13,730 nt of DNA from an uncultured Solobacterium sp. (GCA_905194705.1 CAJJTI010000041.1:1-13730); one strand, 5' to 3'; counted from the first letter of the stretch, positions 6,349 through 13,730 are shown. Translations and numbers: made by a program. Notes: generated by a model from the letters alone, not told the origin.

Positions 6349-7671
6349 TTACTTCGAACTAGTACAATTATTAATATTTGTACAAGCGACAATAAGTGCA
6401 AGCGGTAACAATCCGTTGGAAAGCATAGTTGTAAATATAGATGTATTTAAAAAAAATGAGATGGTTGGCATAAAAAGTACAAATAAGTCTGTCTTCTTGT
6501 ATCTTGCAGAAATGGAATTAATAAAGATTAGCAGAGTGAAGAAGAATATTCCTATGAAACAAATTCCAACCAATCCTCCTGCGGCAACTCCATCTGTTAA
6601 GAAAAAGTTGGCATTTGCATTTTGTGAACCGTAAGCAACGGCTTTTCCTAATGGTACTGAGTATGGATAATTTTGTGTAACATAATTTATGATATTAATA
6701 TGCGAATAATATGTATATGGATTTTCAGTGAAAAAATGAACATATAGTTGAGTTAGCCACCCCGCTACACATACCGTTCTTAATAGTAAAATCGCTGCTA
6801 TTGTAAATATGAGTTCATTGTCTTGTTTCACATAGACTATACATGAAAAACAGATTATGGTTAACATAATATATGAGTGGATATAATAGCTTACCTTTTG
6901 TTCGTTGAAGCGTACAATCTGATATAAAATAATGAGAACGAATGGCATTAAAAATGTCATTTTTTGCATATCTACCATAAATAAAAGAATATACCCTGCA
7001 AGTGTCAAGAGGACCTTTACCCATTTCTTTTTCTCTAAATATAATACCAAAACAAAAGGGTAAAATGCACCGAACAACCATCCTTGAAGGTAGCCTATAC
7101 CTGCTAAAGATTCTGACTCGGAGTTCTCGCTTCTCAAGTCATACAATCTTGACATATCTGTAAAAATGTTGACAAAGTGCATGTGATTATGTGCTATTGC
7201 TACAAATACAATAGTGAGCAAAATTGTAATGTATTCAATTGCTTTGAAAGGTATCTGTGGCTTTACCATTATGTTCTTAATGGGGGTCCAATCATTGCCA
7301 ACTTTGAAATAAAGAATGGCAAAAATAAACATAACTAAGCAATATGAGTATATTTGCAAATTATCATCACTGTATAGCACCATCATACTATGAATAAATG
7401 GTATATATACAAATAAGTAGAGAAATAAACTGAAAAATGAAGAAATTTTGTTGATTCCTTTGTATTCTGCAAATGGAATACTTGAAAGAAGCAACCAGAT
7501 AATAGTTCTTTCAATACTCATTGGTTCGTAATCAAGTCGTCCAATATAGTAAAATAGACCATACACAAAATTCTTGTACATGTAGTCATATACAAGAGAA
7601 TACAAACATGCCAAAAGAAAGTTGCCGTATTTGTTCTTTGATGATAAAATATTGCTTATTATTTTTCCCAT
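6349..7671 (-). CDS. wzy: Wzy-type O-antigen/capsule polymerase
   Basis: This encodes 440 residues that are almost entirely hydrophobic, with about 10-12 predicted membrane segments and one large loop around YLRSENS/AGIGYLQGWLFG. A motif near residue 350, ANANFFLTDGVAAGGLVG, fits the loop and glycine-rich helix near the C-terminus of oligosaccharide repeat-unit polymerases. The protein would join flipped repeat units in the periplasm. Polymerases of this type have little sequence conservation, so the call rests on topology, this motif and the position directly after wzx. The ATG at 7671 overlaps the wzx stop by 13 nt. An earlier in-frame start at 7716 (15 more residues, 58-nt overlap) is possible. 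Base composition is strongly AT-rich, as expected for a transferred capsule gene. Confidence 0.8.
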   Translation of the reverse strand: MGKIISNILSSKNKYGNFLLACLYSLVYDYMYKNFVYGLFYYIGRLDYEPMSIERTIIWLLLSSIPFAEYKGINKISSFFSLFLYLFVYIPFIHSMMVLYSDDNLQIYSYCLVMFIFAILYFKVGNDWTPIKNIMVKPQIPFKAIEYITILLTIVFVAIAHNHMHFVNIFTDMSRLYDLRSENSESESLAGIGYLQGWLFGAFYPFVLVLYLEKKKWVKVLLTLAGYILLFMVDMQKMTFLMPFVLIILYQIVRFNEQKVSYYIHSYIMLTIICFSCIVYVKQDNELIFTIAAILLLRTVCVAGWLTQLYVHFFTENPYTYYSHINIINYVTQNYPYSVPLGKAVAYGSQNANANFFLTDGVAAGGLVGICFIGIFFFTLLIFINSISARYKKTDLFVLFMPTISFFLNTSIFTTMLSNGLLPLALIVACTNINNCTSSK

Positions 7672-8987
7672 AACAAATAAAATCTGATAGATAGTATTAT
7701 TATTCCTATACACCAAACTGATATTGCAATTCTATTTTTTGTAATTGTACATCTTGATAAAGACAGAATTTTTTTGAATAGTGCGAGTTTACTTATTGCA
7801 CAAGCGACAGAGAAGCAAAAGAGAGTTGTGTATATTGATAATGAGTTATAGCTGCATATCACCAGGCTTCCTATACCTAAAATGAAGTAGAGCAAGTCGA
7901 AATAAAGTTGTGTCTTTTGCTTGTCTTTCACTCTAAATATGGGAAGTAAAGGTTGTGTTAATACAATCGGAAATGACCATAGTGAGAGGCAAATCGCAAT
8001 GCTACCCGCAGTCTGCCATTCTTGACCTAAAAATAATACGATTAGTTTGTCACCCCCACAACAAATGAAAAGTAGGGGTAAAATAGATAAAATGGATAAT
8101 AATCGTAATATGGAATTGGTAACTTTCTTTGTTTTATTTATATTATTACCATTTTGACATAGTTCTTGATAGTAAACTTTTCCTATGGCACTTCCGATTA
8201 ATGACATTGGCATTAATAATAATTGAAATATTATGGAGAGGCAACCAATCTCAGATTTTGAATAGTAAATAGCCAAAATGATTGTAGGCAAACTCAATGC
8301 AGAGAATGTAAGAAGATTCGCCGGTGCATCATATAAAGGGAAATTTTTGTATTTTAAAAAAGTATGCTTTAGTTTATTGACAGAGCATTCTCTCCATTTA
8401 TAATTTGTAATTTTGGGTAAAATCTTTATGCTTAAAAATAAAGCGGTTATGCATTCGGCAATAGTTGTTCCTAATATGAGTCCATTGACAGATGTTATGA
8501 CTATACATGCTAAAGCAATTCTGAACAGAGCCTGACTTCCTCCTTGAATAATATTTGATAAGGAGAGATAAGTATATTGGGCATATCTATTGTTGAGATT
8601 ATATGATAATGAATATATTAAGTATGCTATAAAATATATAATATATACAATATTAGTGCCTAAACTTAAACCTCCTATGCTTTGTATAATAGCAAGGAAT
8701 AATCCGCTTAGTAATGTACCAATAAGCAAGCACAATATTAAGATATGAGGAATTTCATATTCCTCTGCCTTTACAATGGTATTTTCTAAACTCAGAAATA
8801 AGACGATTGTTGCAATCGTAATGGTGGATGAAAATACGCCCCATTCGCCAAAACAAGCAGGTGAGTATAGTCGTGACAAAATTGGTGTTACTATGATAGG
8901 TAACACATACATTATTAAATTGCTAAACGATAGCTTGGCGGTGTTTATTAATAATGATTGATTTTTATATTTATCTAATAATTTCAA
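7659..8987 (-). CDS. wzx: Wzx-type flippase (polysaccharide biosynthesis/MOP superfamily), TTG start
   Basis: This 442-residue membrane protein has about 12 hydrophobic helices. It opens with NTAKLSFSNLIMYVLPIIVT and has the mid-protein KYKNFPLYDAPANLLTFSAL pattern typical of Wzx-like exporters of the MOP superfamily. It would move the undecaprenyl-linked repeat unit across the inner membrane. No ATG fits: the frame is closed by TAA at 8993-8991, and the first start-like codon is TTG at 8987-8985, which overlaps the upstream gene's TGA as TTGA. The next Met is about residue 26, inside the first helix. Translation is therefore probably coupled to the upstream acetyltransferase gene. Substrate unknown. 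Confidence 0.88.
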   Translation of the reverse strand: MKLLDKYKNQSLLINTAKLSFSNLIMYVLPIIVTPILSRLYSPACFGEWGVFSSTITIATIVLFLSLENTIVKAEEYEIPHILILCLLIGTLLSGLFLAIIQSIGGLSLGTNIVYIIYFIAYLIYSLSYNLNNRYAQYTYLSLSNIIQGGSQALFRIALACIVITSVNGLILGTTIAECITALFLSIKILPKITNYKWRECSVNKLKHTFLKYKNFPLYDAPANLLTFSALSLPTIILAIYYSKSEIGCLSIIFQLLLMPMSLIGSAIGKVYYQELCQNGNNINKTKKVTNSILRLLSILSILPLLFICCGGDKLIVLFLGQEWQTAGSIAICLSLWSFPIVLTQPLLPIFRVKDKQKTQLYFDLLYFILGIGSLVICSYNSLSIYTTLFCFSVACAISKLALFKKILSLSRCTITKNRIAISVWCIGIIILSIRFYLLWEK

Positions 8988-9889
8988 AATTTATACATTT
9001 TGGGTGATGGAACATAATACATGGTGATTCCTTTTCTGCCTAAATCCAGCATCATTTTGAGGCATTCATGTGTGTCGTACTCTTGGATGAGTAAATTTGA
9101 AATTTTTGTTTTGTGCATGTATGCCTTTAAATGTTTGATAAGAACCATTTCGTGCGTTCTGCGTTCTATGTTGCTTGTATAGCAGCTATAAGTGCCAATA
9201 TTTCCTTCTTTGTTTCTGTATTTAAAAGTAAAAGTTAAATTGAAAAATTGATTCCAATATGGATGTTCTTTCCATAATAATCCTTCTACGCAATGAACAA
9301 ATGTTCCAATATAATGCGATTGTATTCCTAGATTGAAAACTAATGCATTTAATTGGGTCATACGATACCATGGCGAATTTTCATCCCAACAATTACGACA
9401 ACGATGATGGTCTTTCGTAAGCCAATTTGCATATTTGCCTATAGCGCAAACAGAATGTTGTGTATTGATGCTTCTTATGACACCTGGATACTTTCTGAAA
9501 GTTTCTGCCAAGTAACCAGCAGCTGTAGGAGTTGTTCTAACATCAAATATGAAATTGGGATCTAAAATATAATCTCTCTGCGGATATGCTGGCATTAATA
9601 ATGTGCCATTAGGGGTGATTATTTCTAAAATCTTGTCAATAAGTTCTGTAGCAGAACCTTGATAATTATAGAATTCCTTCATGGCAGCATGGATGCAAAC
9701 GACAGAACCTTTTTTCATTCCCATCTTTTTCATGATAGAAATGAGGTCGTCAGCATTATATTTTTTGTGATAGAAAATCTTACCATATTTCTTTTTAATT
9801 TCTTTTCTGAAAGCTGATAAATCTTTTATCCCTGTTATTCTTTTTATAATAATGCCAATTTTTGTTACTATATTTATGTTTTTCTCCAT
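8984..9889 (-). CDS. AAC(3)-fold N-acetyltransferase, probable sugar-modifying enzyme
   Basis: This 301-residue member of the Antibiotic_NAT family (PF02522) has CIHAAM (65-70, the usual VHSSL position), GTLLMPAY (95-102), QHSVCAIG (144-151), SPWYRM (172-177) and GTFVHCVE (195-202), the last matching the T-x-x-H-x-x-E core. The family uses acetyl-CoA to acetylate amino groups of aminoglycosides, but many members sit in polysaccharide or antibiotic pathways. Set between wzz and wzx, this one more likely acylates an amino sugar of the repeat unit; an aminoglycoside resistance role is not indicated. It is slightly longer than typical (260-280), with a basic N-terminal extension. The ATG at 9889 is 7 nt after the wzz stop and is preferred over an upstream TTG at 9916 that would overlap wzz. 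Confidence 0.85.
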   Translation of the reverse strand: MEKNINIVTKIGIIIKRITGIKDLSAFRKEIKKKYGKIFYHKKYNADDLISIMKKMGMKKGSVVCIHAAMKEFYNYQGSATELIDKILEIITPNGTLLMPAYPQRDYILDPNFIFDVRTTPTAAGYLAETFRKYPGVIRSINTQHSVCAIGKYANWLTKDHHRCRNCWDENSPWYRMTQLNALVFNLGIQSHYIGTFVHCVEGLLWKEHPYWNQFFNLTFTFKYRNKEGNIGTYSCYTSNIERRTHEMVLIKHLKAYMHKTKISNLLIQEYDTHECLKMMLDLGRKGITMYYVPSPKMYKF

Positions 9890-9896
9890 GAAAAAA

Positions 9897-10928
9897 TTAA
9901 ATAAACAATTTTGCAATGTCTTTTCTTAATAAGATAATGACGAATATGACAAGTGACAAGATGGTAATGCTCAGTACGAAAACCATACGTTTAGGACCTT
10001 CGGGCACTGTTGGCACAGAAGCTCCTTTCAATATGGTGAAAGCAGGAGTCTTTTCACGTAATTTCGTTCTAGCCGTTTGAAGCTGTTGGCTTAGTTGACT
10101 ATATGTATTGAACTTCAATTGCATGTCGTTCTCTAAATCTTCTTGTTTTGAACGGTAGCTTTCTAATATTACTTCTGAATTTGCATCAGAATAACTTCCA
10201 TAAACCTGTCTTGACTTCTCATATGCGGCTTTTGCATCTTGAGATAGTTTTGTGTAATATGTAACATCAGCTCGTGCTTTATTTGTTCTATATGCAGTTA
10301 TGAAACTTTGTAAGATACTTCGGACAGAATCCGCTAAAGTTTTACATACCAATGGGTCTTGAGCTGTGGCTTTAATGGTTATTACACCAGTCTTTGAATC
10401 AACTGTAAGTTTGATGTTTTCAGCTATGCTTTTGATGATTTTGTCTTGCTCTTTATTAAGTACATATGGATTGATATTCTGGTTAGGAATATTGAGAGAT
10501 AGAGAGTCATTTGACTTACTAAAGGAGCTAAACAAGTATGATTTTTTTTGATATTTGCTTAGATACTCATAGTAGTTTGTCTCCAATTTCCCATCTTGTG
10601 TTTTAACTTTAATATTAAAAAAACTAGACAAAAACTTGTTGTCTTTCATCAACTCAGGGTACAATAATGGTGTTATAGCATCTAGTGAGTTAATTTTTCC
10701 CATATCCAAACCGAATGATGAAGCTATGGATGATAAACCTCCAGATTCTGCTGAATTATTAATTTCTGGAGCAAGTTGAGTGTCTGTAGAATAGTAACGA
10801 GGAAAACTTGTTATATATATACTTGATAGTACAACACTAATAGTAAAGGTTAGGATAAAGCCTAGCTTATGCTCTAGTATTTTTTTTATAATCAATCTTA
10901 AATCAATAACTTGGGTCTTGTCATTCAT
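9897..10928 (-). CDS. wzz: Wzz-type chain-length determinant protein
   Basis: This 343-residue inner-membrane polysaccharide co-polymerase has a short cytoplasmic N-terminus, a first membrane helix around 22-41, a large periplasmic region with helical, probably coiled-coil, sequence around 225-300, the proline-rich VPTVPEGPKRM segment, and a second membrane helix around 317-336. This is the Wzz domain layout (PF02706). No Walker motifs or tyrosine-rich tail are present, so it is a co-polymerase without a fused kinase. It would set polymer length together with Wzy. A -7 promoter element lies about 90 bp upstream, making it the probable first gene of the wzz-acetyltransferase-wzx-wzy transcript. 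Confidence 0.9.
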   Translation of the reverse strand: MNDKTQVIDLRLIIKKILEHKLGFILTFTISVVLSSIYITSFPRYYSTDTQLAPEINNSAESGGLSSIASSFGLDMGKINSLDAITPLLYPELMKDNKFLSSFFNIKVKTQDGKLETNYYEYLSKYQKKSYLFSSFSKSNDSLSLNIPNQNINPYVLNKEQDKIIKSIAENIKLTVDSKTGVITIKATAQDPLVCKTLADSVRSILQSFITAYRTNKARADVTYYTKLSQDAKAAYEKSRQVYGSYSDANSEVILESYRSKQEDLENDMQLKFNTYSQLSQQLQTARTKLREKTPAFTILKGASVPTVPEGPKRMVFVLSITILSLVIFVIILLRKDIAKLFI

Positions 10929-10949
10929 TTTGTTTTATTTTAAAGGGTT

Positions 10950-10965
10950 ACTTTGTTGGCAAAGT
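10950..10965 (-). promoter_or_regulatory. Small hairpin in the wzz leader
   Basis: The sequence actttgttggcaaagt folds as a 6-bp stem with a 4-nt loop in the untranslated leader between the promoter at 11019-11026 and ATG 10928. It has no T tract. Its function is unknown and it could be chance. Confidence 0.25.
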
Positions 10966-11018
10966 GTTATTTAAAAAATAAACTTCTACTTTATTATGTG
11001 ACTTAGAGAAAACTAAAG

Positions 11019-11026
11019 CAAATATA
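11019..11026 (-). promoter_or_regulatory. Promoter -7 element for the wzz operon
   Basis: On the minus strand this reads TATATTTG, a perfect match to the Bacteroidetes TAnnTTTG element. No clear TTTG is found at the expected -33 distance; the sequence there is only T-rich. The position fits a leader of roughly 80-90 nt for wzz. It lies in the largest gap of the minus block (10929-11083). Confidence 0.5.
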
Positions 11027-11083
11027 ACAGCAATAAGAATTTCTTAAATGTTAATTTGCAAAGTTACATTTATTAACTTAACG

Positions 11084-12112
11084 CTATTTGCTTACTTTGT
11101 ATGTTAGGCGATGAAGTAGCTTTATCAACTTTTTGTTTCTTCTTAGTTCTTCTAAAACAAAAGACTTTGCTTCCATAACTTTCGTAATGCACAATTTCTT
11201 GTAATAAGAAAATGAGTGTGCTGTGTAGAATGAGTATGTCCATATAGCATGTGGTACCCCCCCGAATCTTATTTTGTAGTCCACTTCCTTACTCCACAGA
11301 AAATGAAATCTTTTTACTCTAAAATTAATCAATAGTTCTATCAATTTTAACAATGCAATTTGTCCTAAATTGTATCGACTAAATTTATTGTCGTGAGCTA
11401 TTTTGTGAAGATAGAAATCTTCACCTATGAGCTCTCCGATACATCCTGCTATTGTTTTGCCGTCTATGACAACTTTATAAATTAATCCATTTTGGAAAAA
11501 ATCATTAAATCTCTTGCAGTCTTCTTCTTCTGTTAAATTGTATTTTAGATATTTAGATTCCATTCTCTCTTTGGACAATTTACTGATATTTGTATAGTCC
11601 TCAAATGAAATGTCTTCTCCTTGGCTGCATTTGTATTCTACATTTGGGAAGTCGCGTAGAATTCTTCCTAAATAGTATTTGGCATGTTTTTTTGTTTGTT
11701 TGCCAAGGCTATCAATGTACTGTTTGAATGTTGATGGAAGTACGGCGATGTTATCAACGTTGTCTGAATATTTTATGAGAGGATATTTGGTTTGGAAATT
11801 GTTTGTCTCGAAAACACTAGTTATGTTAATATTTTGCACATGATACTCCTTGAAAAGAAAGGACAAAAGCAACTCCCATTCTTCCTTTTCTACGTCTAAA
11901 TAGAATTTATTTTCTATTTTTACATTTCCCTCTTTTTTAGAGTAGCTGATAGGAAAAATATTTCTTAAAAATCCATTTTCATCTCTGCTTTCGATGTAAA
12001 TTACATCTTTTGGAAGACGTTTTGAACTTGTTAAATAGTTGTGGTATTTATCCAATAGATATTGTGAAATGAATTCTTTGGACAAATTACTTTTTGAAAA
12101 CGAACACTTCAT
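11084..12112 (-). CDS. FemAB/BcsL-like GNAT acyltransferase
   Basis: This 342-residue protein resembles the Acetyltransf_6 (BcsL/CelD/FemAB-like) GNAT group. The region around 130-155 (SLGKQTKKHAKYYLGRILRD) fits the basic helix 'K-x-R-x-x-R/K-x-x-x-x-L' of that family. The C-terminal half, with FSRYNLGQIALLKLIELL and then FHFLWSKEVDYKIRFGG, matches the family's 'spG-LL' acetyl-CoA helix and 'f-D-x-G-x-e-x-YK-x-fg' signature. It has no membrane segment. A role transferring an acyl or aminoacyl group to a sugar of the repeat unit fits the context. It lies 42 nt after the right ATPase gene and no good promoter is visible between them, so it may depend on readthrough. It contains a G7 tract. Confidence 0.75.
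   Translation of the reverse strand: MKCSFSKSNLSKEFISQYLLDKYHNYLTSSKRLPKDVIYIESRDENGFLRNIFPISYSKKEGNVKIENKFYLDVEKEEWELLLSFLFKEYHVQNINITSVFETNNFQTKYPLIKYSDNVDNIAVLPSTFKQYIDSLGKQTKKHAKYYLGRILRDFPNVEYKCSQGEDISFEDYTNISKLSKERMESKYLKYNLTEEEDCKRFNDFFQNGLIYKVVIDGKTIAGCIGELIGEDFYLHKIAHDNKFSRYNLGQIALLKLIELLINFRVKRFHFLWSKEVDYKIRFGGVPHAIWTYSFYTAHSFSYYKKLCITKVMEAKSFVLEELRRNKKLIKLLHRLTYKVSK
11257..11263 (-). repeat. G7 homopolymer tract inside the GNAT gene
   Basis: Seven consecutive C on the plus strand (seven G in the coding strand) encode the FGG-V part of the conserved motif near residue 285. It stands out in a markedly AT-rich gene. Slippage there would shift the frame and remove the last roughly 60 residues. 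Confidence 0.9.
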
Positions 12113-12154
12113 ATTTGTTATTTAAATTATAAGTTGCTATAATAGAGTACATGT

Positions 12155-13225
12155 TTATGCAGCCAAAGCCCTTTCTGTTCCCAAGCCCTCCTTGATGTAT
12201 TCCTTCATCGCCTCGGAAGCATGGGCGGATTCTGTCAAGTCCATCGTGGCAATCACTTTCTTGCCTTTGCCTTCTCGGAAGTTCTTCAGCCAAATCTTGT
12301 CGTGCGACTTGTTTTTGAGTTGTTCGAAGCTCAAAGAGGCATTCTCCTGGATAGAAGCGTCGAGAGCTTCTTTTTCCGATTCGGAAAGGTAATCTTCATT
12401 GGCTTTCCTCTGGGGCAGCATGATGTTGGAAGCATCCTCGGATGCAAACTTGAATGCTGTCCGAAGCATTTGTGAGAGTTCTCGTTCGTGAGAATCGCCC
12501 TTTATGGTCTCTGCAAGTTCGTTGATTCCTTCCTTGAAATTATCAAGCAACTCTTTCTCGGTTATTCTGCAGATGTTGATATAGCGGTGATCCATCGATA
12601 GATCCATCAGGTTGTTAAGGTCGCAGAACACGCTGATCTTGCCAAACTTAGTTACTCCTGTGAGGAATGCGAACTTGATGTAGCGATCCTGGGGCTTCAG
12701 TACCGAGTAGTATGCTTTCAACTGATTACGATGATCCTCTTGAAGCTTCTCATTTTGCAGTGTCTGAAGAATAGGTTTGTCATATTCGTCGACAAGGATA
12801 ACTACATTCCTGCCTTCTTTCTCTGCTGCCCTTGCTATCACTCCCTTGAAGCGAAGGGGGAGTGTGACTTCTGATTCACGGGTTCCATATTTGTCCTCCC
12901 AAGCTGTGAGGTAGTCGTTAAGAACATTATACAGACTGCCTTCTTCTCTGAAGTTGGCTGTGTTCAGGTCTATATGGAATATGGGGTATTGCTTCCATTC
13001 TGTCTCTAATTCATAAATGGCAAGGCCTTCGAAGAGTTCCTTCTTGCCTTGGAAATATGCTTCCAGGGTAGACAAGAAGAGACTCTTTCCGAATCGTCTC
13101 GGGCGACTCTGAAAGTAATATTTGCCCTCATCTGCGAGTTTATATACAAACTGTGTCTTGTCAACGTAGGCGTAACCGTTACGTCGTAAGTCTTCGAAAT
13201 TTTGTATTCCTATAGGATATTTCAT
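12155..13225 (-). CDS. AAA-ATPase-like protein with a replaced C-terminus (chimeric)
   Basis: This encodes 356 residues. Up to about residue 240 it is a typical AAA-ATPase_like (PF09820) core: MKYPIGIQNF start, YVDKT (20-24), RPRRFGKS (41-48, Walker A variant), VVILVDEYDKP (141-151, Walker B) and FLTGVTKFGKIS (187-198). After ELAE (about 239) the expected KYDGYHF/NPFSLLN segment and nuclease domain are absent. They are replaced by about 115 residues, rich in charge and including LSESEKEALDASIQENAS and ending YIKEGLGTERALAA, that I do not recognise. The joint maps near nucleotide 12505. The start is supported by a GAGGAGG ribosome-binding site and a -7 promoter element. Whether the chimera is functional is unknown; a degraded gene is the other reading. 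Confidence 0.8.
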   Translation of the reverse strand: MKYPIGIQNFEDLRRNGYAYVDKTQFVYKLADEGKYYFQSRPRRFGKSLFLSTLEAYFQGKKELFEGLAIYELETEWKQYPIFHIDLNTANFREEGSLYNVLNDYLTAWEDKYGTRESEVTLPLRFKGVIARAAEKEGRNVVILVDEYDKPILQTLQNEKLQEDHRNQLKAYYSVLKPQDRYIKFAFLTGVTKFGKISVFCDLNNLMDLSMDHRYINICRITEKELLDNFKEGINELAETIKGDSHERELSQMLRTAFKFASEDASNIMLPQRKANEDYLSESEKEALDASIQENASLSFEQLKNKSHDKIWLKNFREGKGKKVIATMDLTESAHASEAMKEYIKEGLGTERALAA

Positions 13226-13233
13226 ATTAGTTT

Positions 13234-13240
13234 CCTCCTC
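13234..13240 (-). promoter_or_regulatory. Strong Shine-Dalgarno sequence for the right ATPase gene
   Basis: On the minus strand GAGGAGG lies 8 nt before the ATG at 13225. Such a good Shine-Dalgarno match is unusual in Bacteroidetes, and it fixes the start codon. Confidence 0.7.
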
Positions 13241-13325
13241 GTCATGCTCTTACTTCGTCATATTGGCGATAGTATCGATTGCAGACGTAAGCAATTATAT
13301 TATATGTGTATTTATATATATAATG

Positions 13326-13333
13326 CAAAAGTA
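13326..13333 (-). promoter_or_regulatory. Promoter -7 element for the right ATPase gene
   Basis: On the minus strand this reads TACTTTTG, matching TAnnTTTG. No good TTTG is seen at the -33 distance. It lies about 100 bp upstream of ATG 13225, in the 138-bp gap after the upstream gene. Confidence 0.5.
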
Positions 13334-13363
13334 TCTGATTTATTTTGTTTTGATTCAGATATT

Positions 13364-13730
13364 TTATATTTCTCCTATCTCTGTCGCATTACCTTGCTGG
13401 AATATGAGGTATATTCCGTGAAGTTGTGTTCCTGCGGATAGACTTTGGATATTTGTATCTGCTATGTATTTGTTTAATTGTTCTACAGCCTGTTCTTTTG
13501 CTGTCTTTGCTTCTCTATCCGTTGCCTTTGATGGAAGATACTTCAACTCTATGATATAGCTGTGGCGGAGGGTGGAGAATTTCTTTGTGTCTGCCAACAG
13601 GAAGAAGTCGCAATAGCCATGATTTGCCTCTATCTCTGGATGCGCTATGAAGAGCTTTGAGAGATGAAGGTAGGCATTGAAATAACCTTGTATGTTGCGT
13701 TCTCCCTGAATGCCGTCTCTGATGCTACTG
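13364..13730 (-). CDS. C-terminal PD-(D/E)XK nuclease domain of a third AAA-ATPase family protein (runs off window)
   Basis: The minus-strand frame is open from the window edge to the stop at 13366-13364 and gives about 121 residues. The sequence reads RDGIQGERNIQGYFNAYLHL, then HGYCDFFLLADTKK, SYIIELKYL, EQAVEQLNKY and LHGIYLIFQ. This is the PDDEXK_9 (PF08011) domain: the Asp of YCDFF and the E-x-K of ELK are the nuclease signature, with the downstream Q-x-x-x-Y helix. The N-terminal ATPase part lies outside the window. It shows what the two neighbouring paralogues lack. Function is unproven; a DNA-directed role is inferred from the fold. Confidence 0.85.
   Translation of the reverse strand, partial: SSIRDGIQGERNIQGYFNAYLHLSKLFIAHPEIEANHGYCDFFLLADTKKFSTLRHSYIIELKYLPSKATDREAKTAKEQAVEQLNKYIADTNIQSLSAGTQLHGIYLIFQQGNATEIGEI

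Noticed and set aside
6335..6634. 99-residue plus-strand open frame after the terminator
   Set aside because: It is the complement of the 3' end of wzy, with no recognisable domain.
8984..9889. Antibiotic resistance gene (aminoglycoside 3-N-acetyltransferase)
   Set aside because: Operon context with wzz, wzx and wzy points to a sugar substrate; the fold alone does not show resistance.
10542..10549. A8 (T8 on the plus strand) tract in wzz as a slippage switch
   Set aside because: Such runs are expected in AT-rich genes, and this one simply encodes Lys-Lys.
11050..11077. Possible terminator after the GNAT gene (gttaat / attaac)
   Set aside because: Only six AT-rich pairs with a 16-nt loop and no T tract; too weak to call.
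12087..12293. 68-residue minus-strand open frame at the end of the right ATPase
   Set aside because: It overlaps the chimeric tail in another frame and the start of the GNAT gene, with low-complexity arginine-rich sequence typical of a shadow frame.

Overview
The window looks like a Bacteroidales genome, most likely Prevotella/Segatella or a close relative. The evidence is Bacteroidetes-type promoters (TTTG-N19-TAnnTTTG, seen perfectly at 352-382), weak ribosome-binding sites, AT-rich surface-polysaccharide genes, an IS982-type transposase start, and several copies of the AAA-ATPase-like / PD-(D/E)XK family that is expanded in this order. No rRNA, tRNA or CRISPR array was seen.

Left flank (1-2280). 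The window opens inside a minus-strand IS982-like transposase. A short C-terminal gene remnant follows, then a promoter and a plus-strand AAA-ATPase gene that lacks its usual C-terminal nuclease half. A second gene remnant follows in another frame; it shares a near-identical stretch of about 32 bp with the first remnant. A non-coding stretch of about 455 bp then carries GATGAAGGGT repeats and hairpins.

Central polysaccharide (capsule or O-antigen-like) cassette (2281-12112). It is split into two convergent blocks. The plus block encodes a GT2 glycosyltransferase, a GT4 glycosyltransferase, a CE4 polysaccharide deacetylase and a second GT4 glycosyltransferase. It meets the minus block at a hairpin at 6264-6305 that can serve both directions. 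The minus block, in transcription order, encodes a FemAB/BcsL-like GNAT acyltransferase, then (behind its own promoter) a Wzz chain-length regulator, an AAC(3)-fold N-acetyltransferase, a Wzx flippase and a Wzy polymerase. The last three junctions are tight: a 7-nt gap, a 4-nt TTGA overlap and a short overlap. Together these fit Wzx/Wzy-dependent assembly: cytoplasmic sugar transfer and decoration (deacetylation, acylation), flipping, polymerisation and length control. The initiating phosphoglycosyltransferase, nucleotide-sugar synthesis genes, the outer-membrane exporter and UpxY/UpxZ-type regulators are not in the window.

Right flank (12113-13730). A second AAA-ATPase gene lies on the minus strand. 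It is intact through the ATPase core but carries an unrelated C-terminus. Upstream of it is the C-terminal PD-(D/E)XK nuclease domain of a third member that runs off the window. The left and right ATPase genes are inverted relative to each other and both point into the cassette. This makes them plausible recombination arms or scars of cassette exchange; that role is inference.
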